This document shows, in pieces, positions 1 through 6,647 of a stretch of DNA of 10,582 bases. Location: NCBI GenBank assembly GCA_002474415.1, contig DLQV01000050.1, positions 1 to 10,582 of the forward strand, written 5' to 3'. Made by a program: the position numbers and the translations under genes. This stretch comes from Lachnospiraceae bacterium UBA7598. Lineage in GTDB: Bacteria > Bacillota > Clostridia > Lachnospirales > Lachnospiraceae. Under the pieces are notes generated by a model. The model worked only from the letters and a program-made list of their open reading frames with translations. It was not told the DNA's origin and did no database searches. Numbering within the stretch: position 1 is the first letter of the stretch; the number at the start of each line of letters is the position of its first letter.

Positions 1-598
1 TGTTATATTTTTGTGTATCTTCCGCAAGCATAGCAGAATTGGCATCATTCTCAAAATAAACAGGAAATCCCAATGCCTGTTCCAAAAAACGCAGACTGTA
101 ATTTTCTACCTGAAGAGCATGCGATTTTAGAACTGTCTTCTCATTCTGATCAATAATTCCGGGAATTGCAATTCCAATCCCTAAAATATCTTTCTCCGTT
201 TTGCATTCTTTCAGAAACTGTTGTACCTGCCCGGCGATTTTTACACTATAATCAATATCCGGTGAAAATTTTAAACGGACACGTTTCAGATGTTCGATTT
301 CATATCCCAGATTTACGAGTACCATTTCCAGATGATTAGCGGTAATTACAAGCCCCATTGACCTACAATATTCCTTGTTAATTCCTATGCTTTTGGCTTT
401 TCTTCCCTCGGTAGATGCATACTCTCCATTTTCTACAATCAGTCCCTTTGCAATCAGCTCATTGACATTTGTCAGAACTGTAGGCATACTAAGCCCCAGT
501 TCTTTTGCCAGTTCTGCCTTTGATGTAACGGAATGGTTCAACATGTAATTAATAATTTCAGTTCTTGCTATATTGCGTTTTTCTCTTTTTTCCGGCAT
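1..598 (-). CDS. ROK-family transcriptional regulator (NagC/XylR type), 3' end outside window
   Basis: The first 199 residues of a DNA-binding ROK protein are visible; the gene continues past the left edge. Residues about 10-55 form a winged helix-turn-helix (TSKAELAKELGLSMPTVLTN), the usual N-terminus of NagC/XylR-like repressors. The ROK sugar-kinase-like fold follows: GIGIAIPGIID at about 140-150 and the sugar-site region FENDANSAMLAE at about 182-193. At about residues 83-92, where a ROK kinase has its DxGGT phosphate loop, the sequence reads LVITANHLEM. It is therefore probably not a kinase but a sugar- or sugar-phosphate-responsive regulator. The start at 598 is preceded by AAGAGGAAG (600-608) at good spacing and by a strong promoter. 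The regulated sugar genes are not in view. The neighbouring secreted-protein gene is read toward it but is separated by a terminator, so regulation of that gene is only a guess. ROK assignment is firm; ligand unknown. Confidence 0.9.
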   Translation of the reverse strand, partial: MPEKREKRNIARTEIINYMLNHSVTSKAELAKELGLSMPTVLTNVNELIAKGLIVENGEYASTEGRKAKSIGINKEYCRSMGLVITANHLEMVLVNLGYEIEHLKRVRLKFSPDIDYSVKIAGQVQQFLKECKTEKDILGIGIAIPGIIDQNEKTVLKSHALQVENYSLRFLEQALGFPVYFENDANSAMLAEDTQKYN

Positions 599-632
599 AA
601 TCTTCCTCTTAAATAAAGTATTTTATAAAAGT

Positions 633-661
633 ATCATATGCTTTTATTTATTATTTGTAAA
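633..661 (-). promoter_or_regulatory. Sigma-A-type promoter of the ROK regulator
   Basis: On the minus strand the -35 element TTTACA (656-661) and the -10 element TATGAT (633-638) are separated by exactly 17 bases, each matching consensus at five of six positions. The expected transcription start lies near 626. An AT-rich stretch around it contains the perfect 10-base palindrome TTTTATAAAA (621-630), flanked by a direct repeat ATACTTT on the minus strand. That is a plausible autoregulatory operator, but the operator role is inference only. Confidence 0.65.
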
Positions 662-685
662 GAACAAATTTCATCCTATATTCAG

Positions 686-715
686 ACAAAAAACCGCTGC
701 GGCTGCAACGGTTTT
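686..715 (-). terminator. Intrinsic terminator of the secreted PPC/FnIII protein gene
   Basis: The arms 690-700 and 705-715 form an 11-position stem with one mismatch (AAAACCG pairs with CGGTTTT, TGC with GCA) and a 4-base loop. Read on the minus strand it is followed by a run of T residues, and it starts 18 bases after the stop codon at 733. It insulates the secreted-protein gene from the downstream ROK gene. Confidence 0.85.
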
Positions 716-732
716 CATTCTGTCTATTATTC

Positions 733-1824
733 TTATTTTACGGTAACGGTCTTTACTTTTGACCATGCAGAATATGCCTTCTTATTGCTGTCATTATCTG
801 TCCTTACACAGGAACGGACGCGCACATAATACTTCTTTTTTGAAGTAAGATGTTTGATCGCAGTCGATCGTTTCTTACCGGAAACATTTACTGTTTTTGT
901 TCCCTGAAACTTACTGTTGGCTGCATACTGTACCTCATAACTGCAGTTATTTACCTTCGACCAGCTTATCTTTGCACTTTCCTTTCCTGCTGAAACAGAT
1001 ACATTCGGAGCTTTCAGACTTATTTTTTCCACTCCGATTTTGTATTTGTACTGTTTTCCGTAATAATTATGTACGTATGCATAATAAATTCCTGTATACG
1101 GTGCAACAAAAACTTTTCCTGATGACACACAGAACTTATCAGCCTCCGTAGAAGGCCAGGAATACCTGATGTCTGTTTTTTTACCAACCAGATCTACAAT
1201 CGTTGTTTTCTCTTTATGAGAATCGGCATCGCAGATAAATTTATAACTCTGTCCCTTTTTCAATGTAATGGCATAAAAATCATCATTATCTTTCTCGCCG
1301 GCATAAGTATTCTCCATAAATCCTGTATACATGGTGTTTACTTTCATATCTACAGCATCATTTTTCTTCTCATTTGGCTCAATCTCACAGGTATTATTTT
1401 TTTCAAACGAAAAACGATACGTCGTAGAAGGCTGAAACTGGTAATGCGATTGCAGTGATACATAATAGGTTCCCTTTGCAAGCCCCACATAATTATCTGC
1501 TGCTGCCCCTGCACAGTCCATCATGATCTTCCAGATCTTTTCCCCTTTGGCTGTGTAAACAGCTACATCATAATTTTCCAGGGATTTCGAATCCTCCTCA
1601 TTCAAATGAATCTGAAGAATGCCCTGCTGCTCCAGCGTAACCTTATTCCAGTATACCTTATCCGCATCCCATTTTACGGTATAATCGGTATCAAACGCCT
1701 TCTCCGTTGCTGTGTCCATGGAAGTTTCCTCAACCGTAATTCCATCGGCATATGCCGGTACCGGTGCCAGTATACCTGCTGACAGTGCAAGTGCCAGTAT
1801 CATTGCTGTTAATTTCTTTTTCAT
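733..1824 (-). CDS. Secreted protein with PPC-like beta-sandwich modules and C-terminal fibronectin-III-like domain
   Basis: A 363-residue exported protein. Residues 1-26 are a classical signal peptide: MKKK, a hydrophobic core rich in Leu and Ala, and a cleavage site after AYA. Residues about 45-140 and 148-265 each look like a bacterial pre-peptidase C-terminal (PPC) beta-sandwich. The second carries the typical pattern IEPNEKKNDA followed by DNDDFYAITLKKGQSYKF. Residues about 271-363 form an FnIII-like module (APNVSVSAGKESAKISWSKV, then YYVRVRSC). No catalytic domain, sortase motif, SLH or other anchor is visible, so it is probably released or loosely wall-associated. PPC domains usually accompany secreted proteases, but no protease domain is present; a binding role is inferred and the ligand is unknown. 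Start at 1824 is supported by AAAAGGAG at 1831-1838. It is a single-gene unit between its own promoter and terminator. The exact domain family needs a profile search. Confidence 0.8.
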   Translation of the reverse strand: MKKKLTAMILALALSAGILAPVPAYADGITVEETSMDTATEKAFDTDYTVKWDADKVYWNKVTLEQQGILQIHLNEEDSKSLENYDVAVYTAKGEKIWKIMMDCAGAAADNYVGLAKGTYYVSLQSHYQFQPSTTYRFSFEKNNTCEIEPNEKKNDAVDMKVNTMYTGFMENTYAGEKDNDDFYAITLKKGQSYKFICDADSHKEKTTIVDLVGKKTDIRYSWPSTEADKFCVSSGKVFVAPYTGIYYAYVHNYYGKQYKYKIGVEKISLKAPNVSVSAGKESAKISWSKVNNCSYEVQYAANSKFQGTKTVNVSGKKRSTAIKHLTSKKKYYVRVRSCVRTDNDSNKKAYSAWSKVKTVTVK

Positions 1825-1888
1825 AGTATTCTCCTTTTTGTTTACATTTTAACAGACGATTGCCCTCCACAATTCGTCCGACTCTCCC

Positions 1889-1917
1889 ATTGTAAACATT
1901 TCCGGATTTAACCACAA
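1889..1917 (-). promoter_or_regulatory. Probable promoter of the secreted-protein gene
   Basis: On the minus strand a weak -35 TTGTGG (1912-1917) lies 17 bases from a good -10 TACAAT (1889-1894, five of six). The 8-mer TGTAAACA (1891-1898, plus strand) overlaps the -10. Its inverse TGTTTACA occurs at 1839-1846, just upstream of the ribosome binding site. Spacing supports a promoter; the -35 is poor. Confidence 0.45.
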
Positions 1918-1936
1918 TAGGCGATAAGTCCTATAA

Positions 1937-2635
1937 TCAACACAGCTTGTTGCCATTTACAAGAAACTTAAACCGGCATCCGAGCACCTCTGCCGCACGT
2001 TTACACATCAGCATACGCTGCAAAAAAATCTCGAAATAGTCCATGACCGTGCACATCGTATCGTCCATCTCCAGTTCCATCTGGATCACTTTCTTTTCCT
2101 TTTTAATTTCCAGATGCGACCCCAGTGCCGCATAATTGACTCTGTCATGGGAGTCAAAATTGGCAATGATCTGATTCCGCACACGATTGCGGCGCACATC
2201 TGTCTTGTCTGCCAGAATCAGTGCCGCAGAAACCGCATCCACTGCTGTACCGGTTGCCTCATCGTGCTGTCCGATGGCAGTTGCCACAATAATTGCATCT
2301 GACAGTGGCATTTTGCGCTCCTTGAGGATCTGATATGCCATGATGCCGCCTGTATGGGCGTGATCGTTACGGTTAATGCTGTTTCCGATATCATGCATAT
2401 ACCCAGCTATCCTGCTCAGTTCTATCTCATGCGCACTGTATCCCAGTTCTTTTAAAATGCGGGCAGCTTCCTGCGCCACTTTGGTTGCGTGTTTGATGGA
2501 ATGTTCCGTAAATCCCAGCTCGCCGAGTACCTGGTTTCCACGCTCGATCAGTAAATTAATTTCTTCATCTTTTTTTATCGCGTCATACGAAAAAGCACAT
2601 GCTGCTTTTTTCGTTTCTTTTTTTGTTTCCTTCAT
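1937..2635 (-). CDS. HD-domain phosphohydrolase
   Basis: A 232-residue soluble protein of the HD metal-dependent phosphohydrolase superfamily. Metal ligands are visible in order: H49 (EHSIKHATKVA), the H81-D82 pair (GYMHDIGN), the histidines at 92 and 94 (NDHAHTG), H124-D125 (IGQHDE) and D143 (LADKTDV). This pattern resembles HD proteins acting on nucleotides or cyclic nucleotides, with more than the minimal four ligands. There is no GYP motif, so it should not be called a c-di-GMP HD-GYP enzyme. The substrate is unknown. The N-terminus is a short charged repeat (MKETKKETKK), probably disordered. Start at 2635 is preceded by AAGGAAA at about seven bases. It lies 104 bases downstream of the PIN-PhoH gene on the same strand with no terminator visible between, so co-transcription is likely. 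The family call is firm; function is not. Confidence 0.85.
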   Translation of the reverse strand: MKETKKETKKAACAFSYDAIKKDEEINLLIERGNQVLGELGFTEHSIKHATKVAQEAARILKELGYSAHEIELSRIAGYMHDIGNSINRNDHAHTGGIMAYQILKERKMPLSDAIIVATAIGQHDEATGTAVDAVSAALILADKTDVRRNRVRNQIIANFDSHDRVNYAALGSHLEIKKEKKVIQMELEMDDTMCTVMDYFEIFLQRMLMCKRAAEVLGCRFKFLVNGNKLC

Positions 2636-2739
2636 ACCTGTTTCCTTGCTTTCTTTTTTCTATTTTTTCCATACCTGCCTGTATGTAATCATACATTTTC
2701 TGTAAATCCGTATCGGTAACTGTTCACAGATGTCCCGCC

Positions 2740-4113
2740 TTACATTCGTGTGATCGCATCCGCCGCAAGCTTTGAACGCTCACATTCTTCCGCGGTCAGA
2801 GTGATCTGCCAGCAAAGAGGACTTCCTTTCATATGTTCCGCCGCATAACTGAGTCCATTGGTCCTCTCATCCAGAAACGGACGGTCAATCTGATTGGGAT
2901 CTCCAAGCAGAATTATTTTTGTGTCTTTTCCAGCCCTGGTAATCAGCCCCTTCATCTGATTCGGCGTCATATTCTGTGCCTCATCGATGATCAGATACGT
3001 TTTTACAATGGATCTGCCACGGATAAAATTCATCGCCTCCGCCTGAATAATTCCACGGTCAAACACTTCTTCCACCTTATCCTGCAGCTCTGCCTCGTTT
3101 TCATAGCGGCTCTGCTCATTGGAATCAATCAGCTGCTCTAAATTGTCAATGATTGGGCGCATCAGCGGTCCTATTTTTTCCTGCTCATCTCCCGGCAAAA
3201 ATCCGATATCCTCATCAAACTGTGCATTCGGCCGGCAGATCATGATTCTTCTGTACTCTCCTGTCGGATTATTCAGCATTTTTTCCAGACCGACAGCGAG
3301 CGAATAAAATGTCTTACTTGTTCCTGCCATCCCCTTTACAATCACAAGCGGTGCTTTCTCTGCCGGCTGCATGAGCGCCTCCTGTAAAAAATACTGTCCG
3401 GCATTGCGCGGACTTACCCCATAAGGCTGTGCCTTGCGGTATTCCAGTTTGCGGATCACACCGTGTTCTACCCTTCCCAGCTGCGTTTTCTTTGCGGACT
3501 GGTCACTCTGGATAATTACAAATTCATTCTCATACAACTGCGGAATGACGGTTTTTCCCTCTTCATCCACCTGATATATGGTTTCCACCGGAATCCCCTT
3601 TTTCTTAAAATCCTTAAAGTTTTCTTCCGGTGCATAGACGCAGATTCTTCCACGATACTGTGCGTCATGTCCAAGTACCTGCTCGGTCAGGAAATCCTCT
3701 GCCCTGATTCCTATAATCTGTGCTTTGATGCGCAGTAAAATATCTTTTGTGACAAGCACCACCTGCTCCGGTTTCTCCTGCGATAATCCCAGACATACTT
3801 TTAAAATCCGGTTATCACTTTTGGTCTCCGGAAGATCCGAAGGCAGTTCGACATCACGATAGTTTTTCTCTACACGAAGCGTTCCTCCTCCCGGAAGCGT
3901 TACTCCTTCCAGCAAATCTCCCTGCAACCGCAGTTCCTCCAGCATCCGGATCGTTGTCCGGACATTTGCGCCGATCTCCCCTTCCGCTTTTTTGAGATTG
4001 TCCAGTTCTTCCAGTACAACTACCGGAAGCACCACCTGATTGTCTTCAAAACACTGCAATCCATAAGGCGCCTGAATCAGAACATTGGTATCTACCACAT
4101 AAATTTTTACCAT
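2740..4113 (-). CDS. PIN-PhoH protein (PhoH2/YlaK type), predicted ribonuclease fused to a PhoH ATPase
   Basis: A 457-residue cytoplasmic protein with two domains. The N-terminal PIN nuclease-like domain (about 1-145) shows the expected spaced acidic residues: D8 in VVDTNVL, E36 in VLEELD, D100 in KSDNRIL and D124 in VTKD. The C-terminal PhoH P-loop ATPase (about 230-457) has Walker A GMAGTSKT (261-268), Walker B LIIDEAQ (374-380), the GDPNQID motif (404-410) and a conserved Arg near the end (ECERSKLA). Characterised PhoH2 proteins are ATP-dependent RNA helicase/ribonucleases, so an RNA-processing role is expected here. I chose the start at 4113 because AAGGAG (4123-4128) sits nine bases upstream. 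The longer reading from 4143 adds ten residues that cover this site and has no good ribosome binding site. Its downstream neighbour is the HD hydrolase. No canonical antitoxin gene precedes it. Confidence 0.93.
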   Translation of the reverse strand: MVKIYVVDTNVLIQAPYGLQCFEDNQVVLPVVVLEELDNLKKAEGEIGANVRTTIRMLEELRLQGDLLEGVTLPGGGTLRVEKNYRDVELPSDLPETKSDNRILKVCLGLSQEKPEQVVLVTKDILLRIKAQIIGIRAEDFLTEQVLGHDAQYRGRICVYAPEENFKDFKKKGIPVETIYQVDEEGKTVIPQLYENEFVIIQSDQSAKKTQLGRVEHGVIRKLEYRKAQPYGVSPRNAGQYFLQEALMQPAEKAPLVIVKGMAGTSKTFYSLAVGLEKMLNNPTGEYRRIMICRPNAQFDEDIGFLPGDEQEKIGPLMRPIIDNLEQLIDSNEQSRYENEAELQDKVEEVFDRGIIQAEAMNFIRGRSIVKTYLIIDEAQNMTPNQMKGLITRAGKDTKIILLGDPNQIDRPFLDERTNGLSYAAEHMKGSPLCWQITLTAEECERSKLAADAITRM

Positions 4114-4229
4114 GCAAAAGCACTCCTTTTTCATTTCTATCATTTACAATTCTTACTGTTATTATCATACCTCTTTTCCATTTGCGGTGTTATCGCGCTA
4201 CTGTAAAAGATTGTAAAAAATATGCAAAA

Positions 4230-4273
4230 AAGCCACCGCAGATTCGTTTTCTGTAACGATTCTGCGATGGCTT
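4230..4273 (-). terminator. Intrinsic terminator of the amino-acid ABC transporter operon
   Basis: The arms 4230-4246 and 4257-4273 form a 17-position stem with two mismatches and a 10-base loop. On the minus strand it is followed directly by six T residues. It begins 24 bases after the ATPase stop codon and separates the importer operon from the PIN-PhoH gene, whose own promoter must therefore lie in about 4144-4229. I see only weak -10-like sequence there (TATGATAAT on the minus strand near 4162-4170). Confidence 0.9.
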
Positions 4274-4297
4274 CCATCTCATTGTGTTTTGTAAAAA

Positions 4298-5083
4298 TTA
4301 TCCCTGCGCATACCTTGTCAGGAACTGCTTTGTACGCTCTTCCTTCGGATGATCGATCACCTGGTGCGGGTCTCCCTGCTCCACAATCACACCGCCATCC
4401 ATAAAAATCAGCTGATCTGCTACATCACGGGCAAATGCCATCTCATGCGTAACAATGATCATCGTGGTTTTCTGTTCCGCAAGTGTGCGGATGACCTTTA
4501 AAACCTCTCCGGTCAGCTCCGGATCAAGTGCCGATGTCGGCTCATCAAAACAAAGAATATCCGGCTTTAAGGCAAGTGCACGCGCAATTGCCACCCTCTG
4601 CTGCTGTCCTCCGGACAACTGATGCGGATAATGATCCATACGCTCCGCAAGTCCCATACGCTCTAACAGCTGTCTGCCGTGTGCATCAATTTCCTCTAAA
4701 ATCTTTTTCTTATTCTGTTTAAAATCCGGACGTTCCTGTGCCAAAAGTTGTTCCGCAAGTGTCACATTCTGTAACGCTGTATACTGTGGGAACAGATTGA
4801 ATGACTGAAACACCATGCCAAAATGCAGACGCTTTCTGCGCAGATCTGCATCTTTTTCTGTTCCGGCTGTTGCTGCATCAAACAGCGTCTCTCCATTGAC
4901 CGTAATCGTTCCGCCATTCGGACGCTCCAGAAAATTCAGACAGCGCAGAAGCGTTGTCTTTCCGGAACCGGAAGATCCGATGATTGCAAGCGCTGTGCCT
5001 TCCTCCATGGAGAAACTGACATCTTTTAATACATTCGTTTTACCGAAATGTTTTTCAATATGTGATACCTCTAAGATTGCCAT
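4298..5083 (-). CDS. Polar amino-acid ABC transporter ATP-binding protein (GlnQ/HisP family)
   Basis: A 261-residue ATPase subunit that powers amino-acid uptake at the inner face of the membrane. All nucleotide-binding motifs are present: Walker A GSSGSGKT (36-43), the Q-loop glutamine in VFQSFNLFPQ (about 93), the ABC signature LSGGQQQR (156-163), Walker B ILCFDEPTSALDP (176-188) and the switch histidine in VTHEM (213). FNLFPQ and the TSALDPEL D-loop are typical of the polar amino-acid (PAAT) family. Last gene of the three-gene operon; it starts nine bases after the permease stop. Its AGGAGG ribosome binding site (5087-5094) overlaps that stop codon, suggesting translational coupling. Length is slightly above the usual 240-250 because of an insert around residues 115-135. 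Substrate cannot be read from this subunit. Confidence 0.96.
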   Translation of the reverse strand: MAILEVSHIEKHFGKTNVLKDVSFSMEEGTALAIIGSSGSGKTTLLRCLNFLERPNGGTITVNGETLFDAATAGTEKDADLRRKRLHFGMVFQSFNLFPQYTALQNVTLAEQLLAQERPDFKQNKKKILEEIDAHGRQLLERMGLAERMDHYPHQLSGGQQQRVAIARALALKPDILCFDEPTSALDPELTGEVLKVIRTLAEQKTTMIIVTHEMAFARDVADQLIFMDGGVIVEQGDPHQVIDHPKEERTKQFLTRYAQG

Positions 5084-5092
5084 GTTATCCTC

Positions 5093-5749
5093 CTACTTAA
5101 AGTAATCCAGCTTACGCTCAATATAATTAAATAAAAGCGTCAAAATACCAATAAAAATAAGATAAAATACTCCGGTGTAAAACAGCGGCCAGGTCAGTCC
5201 GTCGGATTTCATAAATGCTGCCCCGGCAAAAGTCAGCTCATAGGCTGCAATGATACGTGCAAGTGAAGTATCTTTTACAAGCGTAATGATCTCGTTTGAC
5301 ATCGGTGGTACGACACGCTTGATCATCTGAAGCAGCGTGATTTTGAAAAAGATCTGATGCTTTGTCATGCCAAGCACCTGTCCGGCTTCCCTCTGTCCGG
5401 CCGGAACTCCCTCGATTCCACCACGGAAAATCACAGAAAAATAGCACGCATAGTTAATTACAAACGCCACTACGGTTGCGGTGATTCGCCCTCTCTCATT
5501 CCCGCTCCACACCGTTGTATGAAGCCAGAGCCCCGGTCCATAGAAAATAATGATCAACTGAAGCATCAGCGGTGTTCCACGGATGATCCAGACCAGAATC
5601 TGCACCAGACGCTGCAATGGCTTAAACTTGCTGAGCAGCCCAAATGCCAGCACCAGTCCAAGCGGCAGCGCAAAAATAAGTGTCAGTATAAAAATTTCAA
5701 AAGTGGTGGCAAGACCTGTCAAAAGTGACTGTGTTACTGTCCAGAACAT
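5093..5749 (-). CDS. Polar amino-acid ABC transporter permease (HisM/GlnP family)
   Basis: A 218-residue integral membrane protein with about five hydrophobic segments (roughly 15-40, 50-72, 90-108, 145-175 and 187-208). The EAA loop that contacts the ATPase is clear: GVPAGQREAGQVLGMTKHQI (113-132), with the conserved E-A and, five residues on, the G. The N-terminal TVTQSLLTGLATTFEI and the segment RGTPLMLQLIIIFYG are hallmarks of the HisMQ subfamily. Only one permease gene is present, so a homodimer is expected. It begins three bases after the stop of the substrate-binding protein. Its ribosome binding site AGGGG (about 5758-5763) lies inside the last codons of that gene, consistent with coupled translation. 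Confidence 0.95.
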   Translation of the reverse strand: MFWTVTQSLLTGLATTFEIFILTLIFALPLGLVLAFGLLSKFKPLQRLVQILVWIIRGTPLMLQLIIIFYGPGLWLHTTVWSGNERGRITATVVAFVINYACYFSVIFRGGIEGVPAGQREAGQVLGMTKHQIFFKITLLQMIKRVVPPMSNEIITLVKDTSLARIIAAYELTFAGAAFMKSDGLTWPLFYTGVFYLIFIGILTLLFNYIERKLDYFK

Positions 5750-5752
5750 GAT

Positions 5753-6559
5753 TTATTTCCCCTCTGGTACGACAACTACCTGTGCATTGTTACAATAAGC
5801 ATTGGTACATTCCATTGCGGATGTTACCTCACTGGTCAGTGTCATTCCATTCCAAACAACATCAATATTCTTGGAATTAAGCTCCATGACCTTATTATCC
5901 CAGTCGATCTCTACGAAATCTACGTCTACTCCAAGTTTTTCTCCAACCAGTTTTGCCATATCTGCATCAAAACCGATCCAGTTTCCATCTTTATCCTTAT
6001 AATCCATCGGCTCGAAATCGGTCACACCGACAACCAGTTTTCCTCTTCCCTTGATATAATCCACGTCACTGTCTTTTTTGGACTGTTCAAAGGTAGCATC
6101 TTTCTGCTCCACAAGGGCTTCCTGTACGCCATACTTTTCTGCAATTTTTTTCATACTTCCGTCTTTATAAGAATCGGCAAACACCTGATTGATATAAGAA
6201 GCAAGATCCGATCCTTTCCGGCAGCCCACACCATACTCTTCGGTGGTAAGTTCATCGGTGTGCTTCAGATTTGGATAACTGGTACCATCTCCGATCATGG
6301 CACCTGCCATCAAAAGATCAATGATCGCAGCATCGGATGTTCCGGAAGCAACTTCCATCAGGGCATCTGCCTGGGAAGAAACGGAATTGTACTGAAATCC
6401 TTTTTCTTTTGCAGCTTCTTCTCCGGCAGATCCTGCCTCTACTGCATATACCGTGCTTTTTTCACTCTTTCCGGTATCTCCTGCTCCTTTGGATGCACCA
6501 CAGGCGGTCATGCCAAGTGTCAACGCAGCTACTAACAATACTGCAAGTTTCTTTTTCAT
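5753..6559 (-). CDS. Circularly permuted amino-acid substrate-binding lipoprotein (SBP_bac_3 family)
   Basis: A 268-residue lipoprotein, the extracellular receptor of the ABC importer. Residues 1-20 are a lipoprotein signal ending in MTAC, with C20 as the lipid site. The domain order is rotated. Residues 36-110 (VYAVEAGSAGEEAAKEKGF, then EVASGTSDAAIIDLLMAGAM) are what normally forms lobe 2. Residues 110-145 (YGVGCRKGSDL, SMKKIAEKYG) are the normal C-terminal return and helix. Residues 145-172 are a linker resembling an old C-terminal tail joined to an old mature N-terminus. Residues 173-268 (KLVVGVTDFEPMDY, GFDADMAKLVGEKLG, VVWNGMTLTSEV) are normal lobe 1, and the protein stops at the hinge strand NNAQVVVVPEGK. 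Every part of the fold is present once, so it can plausibly fold and bind. The position of the ligand carboxylate-binding Arg in the common T-x-E-R motif is Val (TSEV), so the ligand is uncertain. First gene of the operon; start supported by GGAGGAA at 6564-6570. Confidence 0.9.
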   Translation of the reverse strand: MKKKLAVLLVAALTLGMTACGASKGAGDTGKSEKSTVYAVEAGSAGEEAAKEKGFQYNSVSSQADALMEVASGTSDAAIIDLLMAGAMIGDGTSYPNLKHTDELTTEEYGVGCRKGSDLASYINQVFADSYKDGSMKKIAEKYGVQEALVEQKDATFEQSKKDSDVDYIKGRGKLVVGVTDFEPMDYKDKDGNWIGFDADMAKLVGEKLGVDVDFVEIDWDNKVMELNSKNIDVVWNGMTLTSEVTSAMECTNAYCNNAQVVVVPEGK

Positions 6560-6588
6560 AATGTTCCTCCATCAATTATTAATTCTTC

Positions 6589-6606
6589 TGTTTACTACAT
6601 GTTTAC
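6589..6606. repeat. Direct repeat TGTTTAC at the importer operon start site
   Basis: TGTTTAC occurs at 6589-6595 and again at 6600-6606, a period of 11 bases, close to one helical turn. The pair sits just downstream of the -10 element and overlaps the expected transcription start, a position suited to a repressor. The related inverted pair TGTTTACA/TGTAAACA flanks the promoter of the secreted-protein gene. Operator function is inference. Confidence 0.35.
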
Positions 6607-6607
6607 C

Positions 6608-6636
6608 ATATTATCATGTTATCACACTAAAGTAAA
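6608..6636 (-). promoter_or_regulatory. Probable promoter of the amino-acid importer operon
   Basis: On the minus strand TTTACT (6631-6636) and TAATAT (6608-6613) are separated by 17 bases, each matching four of six consensus positions. An overlapping GATAAT gives a better -10 but a poorer -35. The site lies in the 88-base gap after the cation-ATPase gene. I see no terminator in this gap, so read-through from the ATPase transcript is also possible. Confidence 0.5.
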
Positions 6637-6647
6637 GAGGAAGTAAA

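Noticed and set aside
1917..1934. Small hairpin ATAGG/CCTAT just after the HD gene stop codon
   Set aside because: A five-base AT-rich stem with an 8-base loop and no following T-run is too weak to call a terminator.
2586..2672. Possible 29-residue leader peptide starting MEKIEKRKQG upstream of and overlapping the HD gene
   Set aside because: The frame is short and A-rich, has no good ribosome binding site and no attenuator-like structure.
2670..2696. Repeated inverted CATAC/GTATG units between the PIN-PhoH and HD genes
   Set aside because: The arms are only five bases with no T-run, so it is neither a convincing terminator nor a distinctive operator.
4114..4143. Ten-residue extension of the PIN-PhoH protein from an ATG at 4143
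   Set aside because: The extension overlaps the AAGGAG ribosome binding site at 4123-4128, and PIN domains of this family begin right at the MVKIYVVDTN strand.
5753..6559. Reading the permuted receptor as a frameshifted or truncated pseudogene
   Set aside because: The frame is open throughout, each part of the fold occurs once, and export signal, ribosome binding site and operon coupling are intact.
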